Shown here: one piece after another, positions 8,453-17,468 of the stretch | Numbering within the stretch: the stretch's first letter is position 1 | Layout of the letters: the number at the start of each line of letters is the position of its first letter | DNA from: Rhizobium tibeticum | Lineage (GTDB): Bacteria > Pseudomonadota > Alphaproteobacteria > Rhizobiales > Rhizobiaceae | Assembly: GCF_900110205.1 (NCBI RefSeq) | Contig: NZ_FOCV01000033.1 | Span: 1 to 64,000, forward strand | Reading direction: 5' to 3' | Length of the DNA: 64,000 nt | The notes under the pieces: model-generated | Seen by the model: only the letters and a program-made list of their open reading frames with translations | Told to the model about the DNA's origin: nothing | Databases searched by the model: none | Translations under genes and position numbers: made by a program

Positions 8453-8743
8453 TTCTCCATGCCTGATGGTATTTCGCCTATGCACTCAAAGAGAAAGGAG
8501 GGTCGCGTGCAAAAATGCTATTTCCGGTTCAACCGGCAGCGTGGCCCCGTCAACGCCCTGCAAATGCGTTTGCAGGGCTGACCAGAGACCGTTCTCACTC
8601 TCTTCCTGGTCTGCCCCTCGTGGCAGCAGTTCGGGCATTCAGCTCGTCTGCAACGATCCATCCACCGAGCTTGAGCACACGCACGCGATGAAGGCTGCAT
8701 GCCCTCGCCCCGTGTGATCGCTCGGCAAGACCAGAGCAAGATC
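8453..8743 (+). other. Non-coding leader upstream of the ABC-F gene
   Basis: About 290 bases contain no supported gene. A second perfect hairpin, GCCCTGCAAA / TTTGCAGGGC with a 4-base loop (8555-8578), lies 165 bases before the ABC-F start and has no U-tract. It may be a leader structure or only a decayed palindrome. Confidence 0.4.
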
Positions 8744-10264
8744 ATGACCCTTATCAATATCCGCAATCTCGGCGTCACTCTGAGCGCACCGCTCTTTGCC
8801 AAGCTCGACCTCGTCATCAATGCCGGCGACCGTCTCGGGCTCATCGCCGCCAACGGCCGTGGCAAGTCCACGCTGCTGCGTTGCATTTCAGGCGCGCTGG
8901 AGGCAACCCAGGGCGACATCACGCGCTCGCGCGGACTGACGATCGGCCATGTCGAGCAGGACGTGCCGACAGGGTTGCTTGACGTTCCGTTCCACGATGC
9001 GGTCCTTCAGGCGCTGCCCGCCGACCAGCAGGCGAACGAAAGCTGGCGCGTCGACATCGTGCTGGATTCACTCGACGTGCCGGAAGCCTTGCGCAGCCGC
9101 CCGGTCGGACAGCTCAGTGGCGGCTGGCAGCGGCTGGCGATGCTGGCGCGGACTTGGGTGATGGAGCCGGACGCACTGCTGCTCGACGAGCCGACCAACC
9201 ACCTTGATCTCGGCAAGATAGCGGCACTCGAGGAATGGCTGAACGCCCTGCCACGCGACGTTCCCGTCATTATCTCCAGCCATGATCGTGCCTTTCTCGA
9301 TGCCGTCACCAATCGCACGCTGTTCCTGCGACCGGAGCAATCGCAGGTCTTTTCCCTACCTTACAGTCGGGCGCGGGCGGCGCTGGACGAGGCGGATGCA
9401 GCCGACAAGCGACGCTACGAGCGCGACATGAAGGTAGCCGAGCAGCTGCGGAAGCAGGCCGCGAAGCTCAACAATATCGGCATCAACTCCGGTAGCGACC
9501 TGCTGGTGGTCAAGACCAAGCAACTGAAGCAACGCGCCGACAAGCTGGAGGATGCGACCAAGCCCGCCCGCCTCGAGCGATCGGCCGGTGCGATCAAGCT
9601 CGCCAACCGCGGCACGCATGCCAAGGTGCTGGTGACGCTCGACGACGCCGAGGTCTGCACGCCCGACGGCACACCGCTCTTCCGGACTGGTAAGCAGTTC
9701 ATCTGCCAGGGTGACCGGATCGTGCTGCTCGGGGAGAATGGCGCCGGCAAATCGCGGCTGATTGCGATGCTGCGAAAGGCGATCGGCAATGCCGAGACGG
9801 CACAGGACGGTATCAAGGCGACACCTTCCCTGGTTCTCGGCTACAGCGATCAGGCGCTCGCCGACCTCAAGGACAAGGACACGCCGATGGAGACGATCAT
9901 CCGCCGTTTCGAGGTCGGCGATCAGCGGGCGCGGGCGCTGCTGGCGGGTGCCGGCATGACCATCGACATGCAGTCGCGCGCCGTCGGGCGGCTTTCGGGC
10001 GGCCAGAAGGCGCGGCTCGGCATGCTGGTCCTGCGGCTGGCGGAGCCGAATTTCTACCTGCTCGACGAGCCCACGAACCACCTCGACATCGACGGGCAGG
10101 AAGCGCTGGAGGGCGAGCTCATGGCACATCAGGCCAGCTGCCTCGTGGTCTCGCACGACCGCAGCTTCGTACGCGCGGTCGGCAACCGGTTCTGGCAGAT
10201 CGAGCGCCGACGGCTCGTTGAAGTGGAAAGCCCGGAGCTTTTCTTTTCTTCGGCACGGCCTTAG
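8744..10264 (+). CDS. ABC-F family ATPase (translation-associated or ribosome protection)
   Basis: The 506-residue protein has two ABC ATPase domains and no membrane segment, the ABC-F layout. Domain 1 has Walker A AANGRGKST (about residue 42), signature LSGGW and Walker B LLLDEPTNHLD. Domain 2 has GENGAGKSR, LSGGQ and LLDEPTNHLD. Between them is a charged, coiled-coil-like linker (about 200-290, ADAADKRRYERDMKVAEQLR and onward) as in ribosome-binding ABC-F proteins. ATG 8744 begins at the conserved MTLINIRN; an earlier frame adds an unconserved leader. Some family members confer antibiotic resistance, but sequence alone does not tell. It lies between two broken genes. Confidence 0.88.
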   Translation: MTLINIRNLGVTLSAPLFAKLDLVINAGDRLGLIAANGRGKSTLLRCISGALEATQGDITRSRGLTIGHVEQDVPTGLLDVPFHDAVLQALPADQQANESWRVDIVLDSLDVPEALRSRPVGQLSGGWQRLAMLARTWVMEPDALLLDEPTNHLDLGKIAALEEWLNALPRDVPVIISSHDRAFLDAVTNRTLFLRPEQSQVFSLPYSRARAALDEADAADKRRYERDMKVAEQLRKQAAKLNNIGINSGSDLLVVKTKQLKQRADKLEDATKPARLERSAGAIKLANRGTHAKVLVTLDDAEVCTPDGTPLFRTGKQFICQGDRIVLLGENGAGKSRLIAMLRKAIGNAETAQDGIKATPSLVLGYSDQALADLKDKDTPMETIIRRFEVGDQRARALLAGAGMTIDMQSRAVGRLSGGQKARLGMLVLRLAEPNFYLLDEPTNHLDIDGQEALEGELMAHQASCLVVSHDRSFVRAVGNRFWQIERRRLVEVESPELFFSSARP

Positions 10265-10786
10265 ACTTCAACAGCCGTAAGGAACAGGTACCAGAAGAGT
10301 GCTGCCTCTCTACGCTGCTCCAACGCGGCGTAGAGATACTTGTCGTATCCGCCGAGTTCGAAGCCATATCGCTTGTAGAAGCGGCAGGCGGCCACGTTGT
10401 TCGATTGGGTCTCCAAACGGATGCCGCGCGCATCTAGCTCGCGCGCCCAGCCGATGGCGCGGTCCATAAGCAGCCTGCCGGCACCGGATCTCCTGGCTGT
10501 CGACCGCGAGGTCTTCCACCGAGACAAAGTCGTTCCAGCTCTTCGACAAGAGGTAACCGCACGCCCTGCCCGCTCGGCTTACAATCACCAAGCGGCGATC
10601 CGGTCCAGCCGTAAAGTCGTCCGGGTCAAAGCCGTACGACTTGCGATGGGGCTCCACGACCCAAACCTGCCCGAACGGATCGTCATATGGCGCCAATAGC
10701 TCCGAGGTGACGTCGAACGAGAAGTCGCGGTCCATGATCGCGGGCGGCAAGGTGTCGGCATCCTCGACGAGCAACGGCTCCGCCAT
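10261..10786 (-). pseudogene. GNAT acetyltransferase, streptothricin-acetyltransferase-like, frameshifted
   Basis: The N-terminal half (MAEPLLVEDADTLPP to SVEDLAVDS) and the C-terminal half (RRSGAGRLLMDRAIGWAREL, then ETQSNNVAACRFYKRYGF) lie in two frames that meet near 10490. Joined, they give a GNAT protein of about 170 residues. The order (DFSFDVTSELLAP; VEDLAV; acetyl-CoA loop RRSGAGRLL; LETQSNNVAACRFY; terminal LYAALEQRREAALFWYL) matches the streptothricin acetyltransferase (Sat) group. The frameshift sits exactly before the acetyl-CoA binding loop, so the product should be inactive. Its stop overlaps the stop of the convergent ABC-F gene by three bases. Confidence 0.78.
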
Positions 10787-10833
10787 GCGTGCAGCGCCTG
10801 GACACGTGGTTATGCCCGAGGCTGGTGTCAACG

Positions 10834-12135
10834 TCAGAACGACGCCGGCGTTGCACCGAGCAGAGTGAGCTTGCCGCCGCTGATGGAATAAAGGCTCATC
10901 TTGCGCTCCACGGTACCGGCCGGCGTCAGCCTGAAGAGACCGGTCACGCCGCGGAAGCCGACCTTGCTCGTCAGGTTCTGCGCGTTCATCCCCTCCGGTC
11001 CCTTTGTCCGGACAATGCCGGCGGCAACGGCCACCGCATCATAACCGTAAGCCGCATCGGTAGAGAGCGTGCGCTTGTAGTGGCGCTGGTAGCGCTCGGC
11101 AATCATCGTCGCGCCCTCGGGCTCGACCATGGCAATCACCGTGCCCGCCACCGAGGGATTCGAATAAGCCTGCGACGGCCAGGCGCTGGTGCCGACGACG
11201 GTTATGTTCGTCTTGCCGCTTGCTTTCACAGCGCCCGCAATGGTCGTCGTGATCACCGTTTTCCCCAGGACGAGCACGGTGTCGGCATTCTGCAGAATGG
11301 CGCCAGCCCTCTTGACCGCGTCCGCTGCGGCGGCATCGGTCAGATCATAGCGGGTGAGGCCGAGGTATGTGCCGCCGCCGGCACGGATGGCGCTTGCCAA
11401 TCGCTCCTCGCCCGCAGCCGGAAAATCGCTCTGCGTAAAAACTAGTACCTTCTTATGACCGCTGGCAAAGGCTGCCCGTGCGCCGTCGATGGCGCTGTCG
11501 ATCTCATCGGAAACGAAGTTGTAGACATTGCCAGATGTCGGCGGCACCGGCGCGCCGAGATTGAGCAAAGGCGGTCGCTGGTCGGCCGGGACCGCGGCAA
11601 TAGCCGAGGTGACGGCAGGTGATGCATAGCTGACGAGGAGAACGGAACCGCGCGTCTTGGCAGCGCTCACCGCAGTCGCGGCAGCCGGAGCGCCGGAGGC
11701 CACGTCGACAACCTTCACGAAGACCTGATTACCACCGAGTTCGCCGACGCCGAGGCCGGCGCCGTCGCGCACGTCACGTGCAGCGCCGTCGTAAATGCCG
11801 GTCGTGCCCTTGGGCAACAGGAGCGTGATTTCCGCTCCCGTTTCTCCGAAGCTCTCCTCGACCTCGCTCGAGGGGGCCTTGATATCATTGGTCTTCACAT
11901 TCTTGGCGATGCCATCGACGTCGGATTGGCAGCCCGCGAGCATCCCGCAGGCGACGACGATCGACATTGCGAGAAGGCATTTGATGAGTTTCAGGGAACC
12001 GACGCCTTCCGAAGGCGACACTTGCCGTGTCGAGCGTAAACCATGCGAGCCTTGCACCTGCTCGATTGACTGCACTGTCACCTGTTCCCCCACTCTCGTA
12101 ATCGCCGCCTCTTCCGGCCTTTTGGCAGATTTCAT
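10834..12135 (-). CDS. LppC/LpoA-like lipoprotein (type 1 periplasmic-binding fold)
   Basis: The protein has a periplasmic-binding-protein type 1 fold (receptor family used by branched-chain amino acid binding proteins and by LpoA/LppC activators of penicillin-binding proteins). Core signs are ITLLLPKGTTGIYDGAARDV and GSVLLVSYASPAVTSAIAAV, then a Ser/Ala-rich YGYDAVAVAAGI near the end. A lipobox, AMSIVVACGMLAGC, lies about 65 residues in from this ATG, which is too far for a normal signal peptide. The real start is probably closer to the lipobox, perhaps CTG near 11995, or the leader is disturbed. Without rsmI/yraN/gshB neighbours, the PBP-activator role is inferred only from family. Confidence 0.75.
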   Translation of the reverse strand: MKSAKRPEEAAITRVGEQVTVQSIEQVQGSHGLRSTRQVSPSEGVGSLKLIKCLLAMSIVVACGMLAGCQSDVDGIAKNVKTNDIKAPSSEVEESFGETGAEITLLLPKGTTGIYDGAARDVRDGAGLGVGELGGNQVFVKVVDVASGAPAAATAVSAAKTRGSVLLVSYASPAVTSAIAAVPADQRPPLLNLGAPVPPTSGNVYNFVSDEIDSAIDGARAAFASGHKKVLVFTQSDFPAAGEERLASAIRAGGGTYLGLTRYDLTDAAAADAVKRAGAILQNADTVLVLGKTVITTTIAGAVKASGKTNITVVGTSAWPSQAYSNPSVAGTVIAMVEPEGATMIAERYQRHYKRTLSTDAAYGYDAVAVAAGIVRTKGPEGMNAQNLTSKVGFRGVTGLFRLTPAGTVERKMSLYSISGGKLTLLGATPASF

Positions 12136-12308
12136 ATCTGCACAGGCAACACGGGAAAGCAAACCCTTCGCCCAAACTTGGTTGATGGAGACACTAAACT
12201 TTTATGTTCTTTTGAATGGATAATTTATACTGGCTTTATCCACGCTTAAATACCTGATTTTTATAGCTGTTTTGTACGTTTCTCTCAGCCAACGAGAGAC
12301 GACGATCC

Positions 12309-13265
12309 ATGAAGCGCAGTATAAAAATAAGCAATATCGCCGCGTTTACTTTCTCCGCATTTTCCCTTGCATTGTCGCCGAATATCTCCTCGGCCTCCGC
12401 GCTTCCGTCCCCACGGATCTCCGGCGCGATGTACTCCGTTGACTTCGCTGCTGACACAGCCCGCGCGCTGACCCTTGGCGGCATCGCCAACCTCCTCAGC
12501 CTGGCGGCGAACGCCATCGGTACCATGGACGTTACTGCGCTGACCCGATCGCTGCAGCCCGAGCCTGCCGGCTGGGTGAAGGAGAGCGTCGCACCGGTGC
12601 AGCCAGCCGAGCGCCCGGCGATTGCCGCGCCGATGGGCAGCGGCGCATTCGGAACGGTCGCGATTCCTTTCAAGCGTCTTGCCGCTCTGAAGAAGTTCGC
12701 ACCGTCGCTGTCGGAAATGACGGATGGAACCGCAATCAACTGCAGCGCAGGCAAATGCTCCGATGCCGCGACCGCGATCAACCTTGCCTTCACCAAGACC
12801 TCGCAGGCCTCGATCCGCGACAAGCTGAACGCAGTCAACGTCACGATCAACCACACGATCCGCTACAGCCGCGACATCGACACCTACAAGGCTGCTGACT
12901 ACTGGGCAACGCCCGCCGAAACGCTCGCGCGCCAGCAGGGCGATTGCGAGGACTTCGCGATCCTGAAGATGGCGGCCCTGCACGCCGAAGGCGTCGATCT
13001 CAAGGACATGTCAGTTGTCGTCCTGTTCGACCAGAAGCGGCATTTCTACCACGCGGTGCTTTCCGTCGCGGTCGACGGCAATCGCTTCATCCTCGACAAC
13101 ATGCATGACGAGGTTCTGCCTGATACGAAGCTGCCCGACTACATGCCGCTCTATTCGATTGCGGAGGGCAAAGGCTATCTGCATGGAACGCGCACCGGCG
13201 CCAAGCAGGTGGCTTCGGCAATGCCGCTGGAAAAGGTGGCTCCCGGTGAAGGCGTGGCGTTCTGA
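12309..13265 (+). CDS. BTLCP periplasmic cysteine protease (LapG-like, peptidase C93)
   Basis: The 318-residue protein has an N-terminal signal peptide (MKRSIKISNIAAFTFSAFSL, cut near SSASA). The transglutaminase-like domain follows: Cys213 in RQQGDCEDFAILK, His248 in HFYHAV and Asp263 in FILDNMHDEV form the expected triad, and the acidic residues next to Cys213 match the calcium site known in LapG. Members of this family sit next to type I secretion genes, and LapG cuts the N-terminal anchor of LapA-type adhesins, releasing them from the cell. Here the type I secretion operon and a giant adhesin are adjacent. I infer the adhesin is its substrate. Confidence 0.9.
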   Translation: MKRSIKISNIAAFTFSAFSLALSPNISSASALPSPRISGAMYSVDFAADTARALTLGGIANLLSLAANAIGTMDVTALTRSLQPEPAGWVKESVAPVQPAERPAIAAPMGSGAFGTVAIPFKRLAALKKFAPSLSEMTDGTAINCSAGKCSDAATAINLAFTKTSQASIRDKLNAVNVTINHTIRYSRDIDTYKAADYWATPAETLARQQGDCEDFAILKMAALHAEGVDLKDMSVVVLFDQKRHFYHAVLSVAVDGNRFILDNMHDEVLPDTKLPDYMPLYSIAEGKGYLHGTRTGAKQVASAMPLEKVAPGEGVAF

Positions 13266-13286
13266 GGATCACAAGCAAGACACGGG

Positions 13287-13315
13287 AAAAGGCGGTTGCG
13301 TTCAACTGCCTTTTT
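13287..13315. terminator. Bidirectional terminator between convergent protease and RHH-PAS genes
   Basis: AAAAGGCGGTTG pairs with CAACTGCCTTTT (one G-T position) around a 4-base loop, with five Ts on the plus strand and four Ts on the minus strand after the stem. It separates the stops at 13265 and 13334 and can serve both genes. Confidence 0.75.
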
Positions 13316-13333
13316 CATGTCCGGAATAGTCGA

Positions 13334-13993
13334 TCAATAACGTGAGATGTAGCCGATCAGCATCGACTTCTCATGCGTCGGCGCCAGAGCCAGATTGATC
13401 TGTCCCTTCATCGACTGTGAGCCGACGCCAATGGTGAAGCCGGTATTCAGCGTCTTGCCGCGATTGCGATAGAGCGTTGCGATCGCTTCGTCGATCTGCG
13501 TGTCGATCGAAAACCTCAAGCTTTTTGTCAACTGCGCCGTATCTCCAAGCGGGAGACGCTGGCGCAGCATGGTCAGGAAGGGATCGTTGAAGAGCTGGAT
13601 CTTCTTCTCTTGCGTCAGCAGGATCGTTGGCGAGGGCGACGCCTGGATGATGGCATTGACGTTTGCCAGCGATGACGCGTCCTCGACCGTATCCAGCCGG
13701 CGCAGCGCCCACTTGAAGCTGAGGACGCGCAGCAGCGAGGCGAGGTTGCCAGACTCGGGCATCTGCGAGGCGGTGTAGTGCACGAGGTCGGCAGTGCTCA
13801 TCTTGCCGGCCGACGACATGCGACCGAGGCCATCCCAGTAGATCCGTTCGAGGCGGATGCCACGTCGCTCGCCGCCGCGGCCGACGACAGCGCGGAAGCG
13901 CGGCTCGATCTCATCGGCGCCGATGGCCGGCAAAGGCTCATCGAGCGGTTCAAGCTCGGAGAGTGCATTGCTGCCTGGCTTGACGATCAGCAT
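13334..13993 (-). CDS. RHH_4 DNA-binding plus PAS-domain regulator
   Basis: The 219-residue soluble protein has a ribbon-helix-helix segment at about 44-101 (RGIRLERIYWDGLGRM ... ESGNLASLLRVLSFKWALRR), matching the RHH_4 family consensus with its GNLSSALRVF motif. A PAS-like domain follows (about 110-215): NAIIQASPSPTILLTQEKKI then LFNDPFLTML. The start lies one base past the stop of the HlyD-like gene, so it is the last gene of the secretion operon tolC-abc-hlyD. I infer a sensor-regulator for this locus: PAS senses, RHH binds DNA. It could instead be a one-component regulator of unrelated genes. No TM segment. Confidence 0.72.
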   Translation of the reverse strand: MLIVKPGSNALSELEPLDEPLPAIGADEIEPRFRAVVGRGGERRGIRLERIYWDGLGRMSSAGKMSTADLVHYTASQMPESGNLASLLRVLSFKWALRRLDTVEDASSLANVNAIIQASPSPTILLTQEKKIQLFNDPFLTMLRQRLPLGDTAQLTKSLRFSIDTQIDEAIATLYRNRGKTLNTGFTIGVGSQSMKGQINLALAPTHEKSMLIGYISRY

Positions 13994-13994
13994 C

Positions 13995-15290
13995 CTATCG
14001 CTCCGTCAGCGCTTCGCTGCGCGCCTTGTTGATCGGCTTCATCAGATAGCTGAGCACCGTCTTGTTGCCGGTCATGATTTCGACCGAGGCAACCATGCCG
14101 GGGATGATCGGATAGGACTTGCCGTTGCGCTCGAGCGCCGACTTGTCGGTCTTGACCTGAACCAGGTAGTAGGTCTCGCCCTTTTCCTTTTCGACGAGGC
14201 TGTCGGCCGAGATGTTCTCGACGACGCCTTCGAGGCCGCCGAAGATCGAGAAGTCGTAGGCCGTGACCTTGATCACGGCCGGCTGGCCGCGGCGCACGAA
14301 GGCGACATCGCGCGGCGAGATCTTCGCTTCGATCAGCAGCGTATCGGCGGTCGGCACGATGCCGGCGATGACGCGGCCGGGATCGACATAGGCTCCAATG
14401 GTGTTGACCTCAAGCGTGTTGACGATACCGTCAACCGGCGAGCGGATGTCGGTGCGCTTCACGCGGTCAGAGGCGCCGCGAATGGTCTCGTCGACGACCG
14501 AGAGCTCGGCCAGGGCCTGTGCCTTATCGGTCAGCGCCTGCTGGCGCAATTCGAGGGCAAGATCGCCGAGCTGCAGCTTGGCTTCCTGCACGGCTGCTTC
14601 CAGACGGTCGATGCTTTCCTGATAGACCTTGAGCTGGCCCTGCTGGTCGGTGAGATCACGCTCGGTTTTCAGGACTTCGGTCTGGGCCACAAGCTTCTTC
14701 TGGGCCAACGGGTGGATGAGGTCATATTGGCGTTGTGCGCCTTCGATGTTCTGCTGCAGGCGATCGATATTGGCGTGGGCTTCGCTGAGCTCGTTCTCGC
14801 GCTGGCGAACACGTTCCTTCAGAACCCCGAGCTTGTTCTGGTAGCTGGCACGATCGGCGGCAAAAAGCTGCTCCTCGTTTGCGCACACTTCCTTTGCAAC
14901 GGCCAAAATCTCTTGCGGGCAGATAAAAGGCGTATCGTATTGGCCGGCTTCCTCGAGCTTCAATCGGGCCACCTTGGCACCAAGCGCCCGGGCCTTGGCG
15001 ACGGATTCACCAAGCGACGACGTCGTCGTCGTGTTGTCGAGCTGGACCAGCAGCTGGCCCTTGCGAACGACCTGACCGAGGACGACGGCGATTTGCTGCA
15101 CGACGCCGGGCTCCGAAGACTGGATGATCTGCGTCTTCGAAACTGGAATGACTTTGCCCTCGCCGCGGGCGATCTCGTTGACATCGGCGATCGCCGCCCA
15201 GGCGAGGAAGCTCGCAATGACCAGAGCCACCAACGCCAGAATGCCGCGGGCGAGAAGTGGAGGATTGTCGTGGCGATTGTTGAGGCTCAT
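13995..15290 (-). CDS. HlyD-family periplasmic adaptor of type I secretion
   Basis: The 431-residue protein is the membrane-fusion component that bridges the inner-membrane exporter and the TolC channel. A cytoplasmic N-terminus is followed by one membrane segment (ILALVALVIASFLAWAAIA, about 17-35). The barrel-sandwich half-motif EPGVVQQIAVVLGQVVRKGQ and a long coiled coil (about 120-290) follow. The second half-motif RSPVDGIVNTLEVNTIGAYV and the conserved RHPVQVxxx-type end come next (GETYYLVQVKTDKSAL). Its ATG overlaps the stop of the upstream ABC gene by four bases (ATGA), so translation is probably coupled. The next gene, RHH-PAS, starts one base after its stop. Confidence 0.93.
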   Translation of the reverse strand: MSLNNRHDNPPLLARGILALVALVIASFLAWAAIADVNEIARGEGKVIPVSKTQIIQSSEPGVVQQIAVVLGQVVRKGQLLVQLDNTTTTSSLGESVAKARALGAKVARLKLEEAGQYDTPFICPQEILAVAKEVCANEEQLFAADRASYQNKLGVLKERVRQRENELSEAHANIDRLQQNIEGAQRQYDLIHPLAQKKLVAQTEVLKTERDLTDQQGQLKVYQESIDRLEAAVQEAKLQLGDLALELRQQALTDKAQALAELSVVDETIRGASDRVKRTDIRSPVDGIVNTLEVNTIGAYVDPGRVIAGIVPTADTLLIEAKISPRDVAFVRRGQPAVIKVTAYDFSIFGGLEGVVENISADSLVEKEKGETYYLVQVKTDKSALERNGKSYPIIPGMVASVEIMTGNKTVLSYLMKPINKARSEALTER

Positions 15291-17449
15291 GGCTGCGCCC
15301 CCGCCGGTTTGCGCTGCATCGCTTCGATGACTGCATTCTTCGGTCCGTCGGCGATGATCCGACCCTTGTCGACAACGATCAGACGGTCGACGAGCTCGAG
15401 CATGCTGTAGCGGTGGGTGGCGATCAGCAGTGTGGTGTCGCGACTGATGGCCGTCGACAGGCGCGCAATCAGGTTGCGCTCGGTCGCCAGGTCCATGGCG
15501 CCCGATGGCTCGTCGAGAAATACGATCTTCGGCTTGGTGAGCAGCAGACGGGCGATCGTCAGCGCCTGCTTCTGGCCGCTCGACAGGTTGGTGCCGCGTT
15601 CTCCGACCGGCATGTCGAAACCGCGAGGATGATTGCCCACGAACTCGTCGACACCGGTCATGCGGGCGACCTCGAGGAGCTCCTCGTCGGTCGCGTCGGC
15701 GCGCCCGATCAACAGGTTTTCCTTGACCGTGCCCGAGAAGAGATCGGACGACTGGCCGGCCACGGCGACCGCCGAGCGAACTTCGGCCATGTGATATTGC
15801 CGGATATCGACGCCATCGATCAGCACACGGCCGCCCGAGGGACAAAAGAGCCCGTCAAGCAAGCGGCCGAGAGTGGTCTTGCCGGAACCGATGCGGCCAA
15901 TGATGCCGATGCGTTCACCCGGCTGCACCGTAAAGGACAGCTTGTTGATGACGGGATAGTCCGATCCCGGATACTGGAAGGACACATCCTGGAAGCTGAA
16001 GGCACCGCGGGTGATCTCGCGGTTGACGAAGCCGACGGTGGACGGACGATCGTCGGGCTGCTCCATGATCTTATCGAGAATGCGAAGGGACATGGTTGCC
16101 TGGCGGAAGCGCGCCAGCGTCATGGCGATCTGGCCGAGCGGTGCGCCCGCGCGGCTCGCCAGCATGACCGTCGCGACAATCGCGCCCATGGCAATGCGGC
16201 CTTCGGAGAACTCGTAGGTGCCGGCAATCACGATCAGGACGCTCACCATCTGCTGGATGAACATCGTCATGTTGATGGCGTTCGTCGAGATATGCTTGAT
16301 GTCCTCGCTGGTGCGACTCGAATACTTGGTAAGCTCCTGCCAGCGGCGCAGCATCGTCGCTTCGGCGCGCAGGCTCTTCAGCGTTTCGATCGTCGAAATC
16401 GTCTCCACCAGCAAGGATTGGCGCCGCGATGCCTCGTTGGCGGCGGTCGCCATGCGCTTGCCGATCGCGGCCTGCGCGTAGAGGCCAATGATGACAGACA
16501 ACACGAATGCTACGGCCGGAATGACCACCAGCCAGCCGGAAATCAGATAAATGACCGCGAGGAAGATGAAAACGAACAGACTGTCGATCAGCACGCCGAT
16601 GGTGTTCGAGGTGAAGAACTCGCGAACGAATTCGTACTGCGTGACGCGGTTGGCATATTCGCCCGTCGACATCGGCCGCGAGGCGAGCGTCGAGTTGAGC
16701 ACCTTGTCGAAGAGAAGCTGCGACAGACGCAGGTCGGCCTTTCGCCCGGCATAGTCGATGAGCGACGAACGCGCCGTCTTCAAGAGGAAGTCGAAGATAT
16801 AGGCAAGCGAGATACCCGCGGCCAACACCCAAAGCGTCGAGATTGCCTTGTTCGGCAGCACCCGATCATAGACGTTCATCGTAAAGAGCGGAGAGCCGAG
16901 CGCAATCAGATTGATGAAGAGCGCCGCGACCATGACGCGCACATAGGTGCGCCAGTAAGGTGCGAGGGTCGTTGCTAGCCAATGCCGCTTCTCGATCTCC
17001 ACGGCATTACCAACCAGTGCCTCTTCCGAGGCGTTCTGATAGTAAAGCGTGAAGGCAAATGCCAGCTGCGGCTTCAGCGCCAGGAATTCTTCGCGCGTCA
17101 GCCGGATCTCACTGCCGGCGATGGGAACGATATCCGTGACATAGGAACCGTCCTCGGCGACCTCGAGCAGAGGCAGCACGCTGCCATCGGCAAACGCAGC
17201 GATCGCCGGACAATCGAAATTGCCCTGGCGGCATTCGCGCTCCTGATGCTTGATCACCTGCAGGCCGATGCGCTCGGCCATGCGTTCGACATCGTCAACC
17301 TCAAGCGACTCGGTCACCTCATCCGGAAGACCGGAGAAGAGGACCGTGTCGGAGCTTGGTCGGCCATAGAACGCAGCCACGGATTTGAATGCGGCTTTGA
17401 ATGTCTGCAGCGATGTGCTGCTGGAAGTCTCGAGCGCTACGTTCAGCAT
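15287..17449 (-). CDS. Type I secretion ABC exporter with degenerate C39 domain
   Basis: The 720-residue protein is a LapB/HlyB-type exporter. The first 140 residues resemble a C39 peptidase-like domain but lack the catalytic Cys of active peptidases, as in exporters that only use it to bind cargo. The transmembrane domain has about six helices (170-430). The nucleotide-binding domain has Walker A GRIGSGKTT, signature LSSGQ (instead of LSGGQ), Walker B IVFLDEPSGAMD and the His-switch in IATHR. It is second in the operon, 19 bases after the tolC-like gene, and overlaps the HlyD-like gene. The probable cargo is the giant adhesin across the GGDEF gene. Confidence 0.94.
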   Translation of the reverse strand: MLNVALETSSSTSLQTFKAAFKSVAAFYGRPSSDTVLFSGLPDEVTESLEVDDVERMAERIGLQVIKHQERECRQGNFDCPAIAAFADGSVLPLLEVAEDGSYVTDIVPIAGSEIRLTREEFLALKPQLAFAFTLYYQNASEEALVGNAVEIEKRHWLATTLAPYWRTYVRVMVAALFINLIALGSPLFTMNVYDRVLPNKAISTLWVLAAGISLAYIFDFLLKTARSSLIDYAGRKADLRLSQLLFDKVLNSTLASRPMSTGEYANRVTQYEFVREFFTSNTIGVLIDSLFVFIFLAVIYLISGWLVVIPAVAFVLSVIIGLYAQAAIGKRMATAANEASRRQSLLVETISTIETLKSLRAEATMLRRWQELTKYSSRTSEDIKHISTNAINMTMFIQQMVSVLIVIAGTYEFSEGRIAMGAIVATVMLASRAGAPLGQIAMTLARFRQATMSLRILDKIMEQPDDRPSTVGFVNREITRGAFSFQDVSFQYPGSDYPVINKLSFTVQPGERIGIIGRIGSGKTTLGRLLDGLFCPSGGRVLIDGVDIRQYHMAEVRSAVAVAGQSSDLFSGTVKENLLIGRADATDEELLEVARMTGVDEFVGNHPRGFDMPVGERGTNLSSGQKQALTIARLLLTKPKIVFLDEPSGAMDLATERNLIARLSTAISRDTTLLIATHRYSMLELVDRLIVVDKGRIIADGPKNAVIEAMQRKPAGAQP

Positions 17450-17468
17450 TGTTCCATGGCCATCTCGA

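Noticed and set aside
13857..16978. Long plus-strand frames opposite the HlyD- and ABC-like genes
   Set aside because: Shadows of the type I secretion genes, whose families and overlaps are unambiguous.
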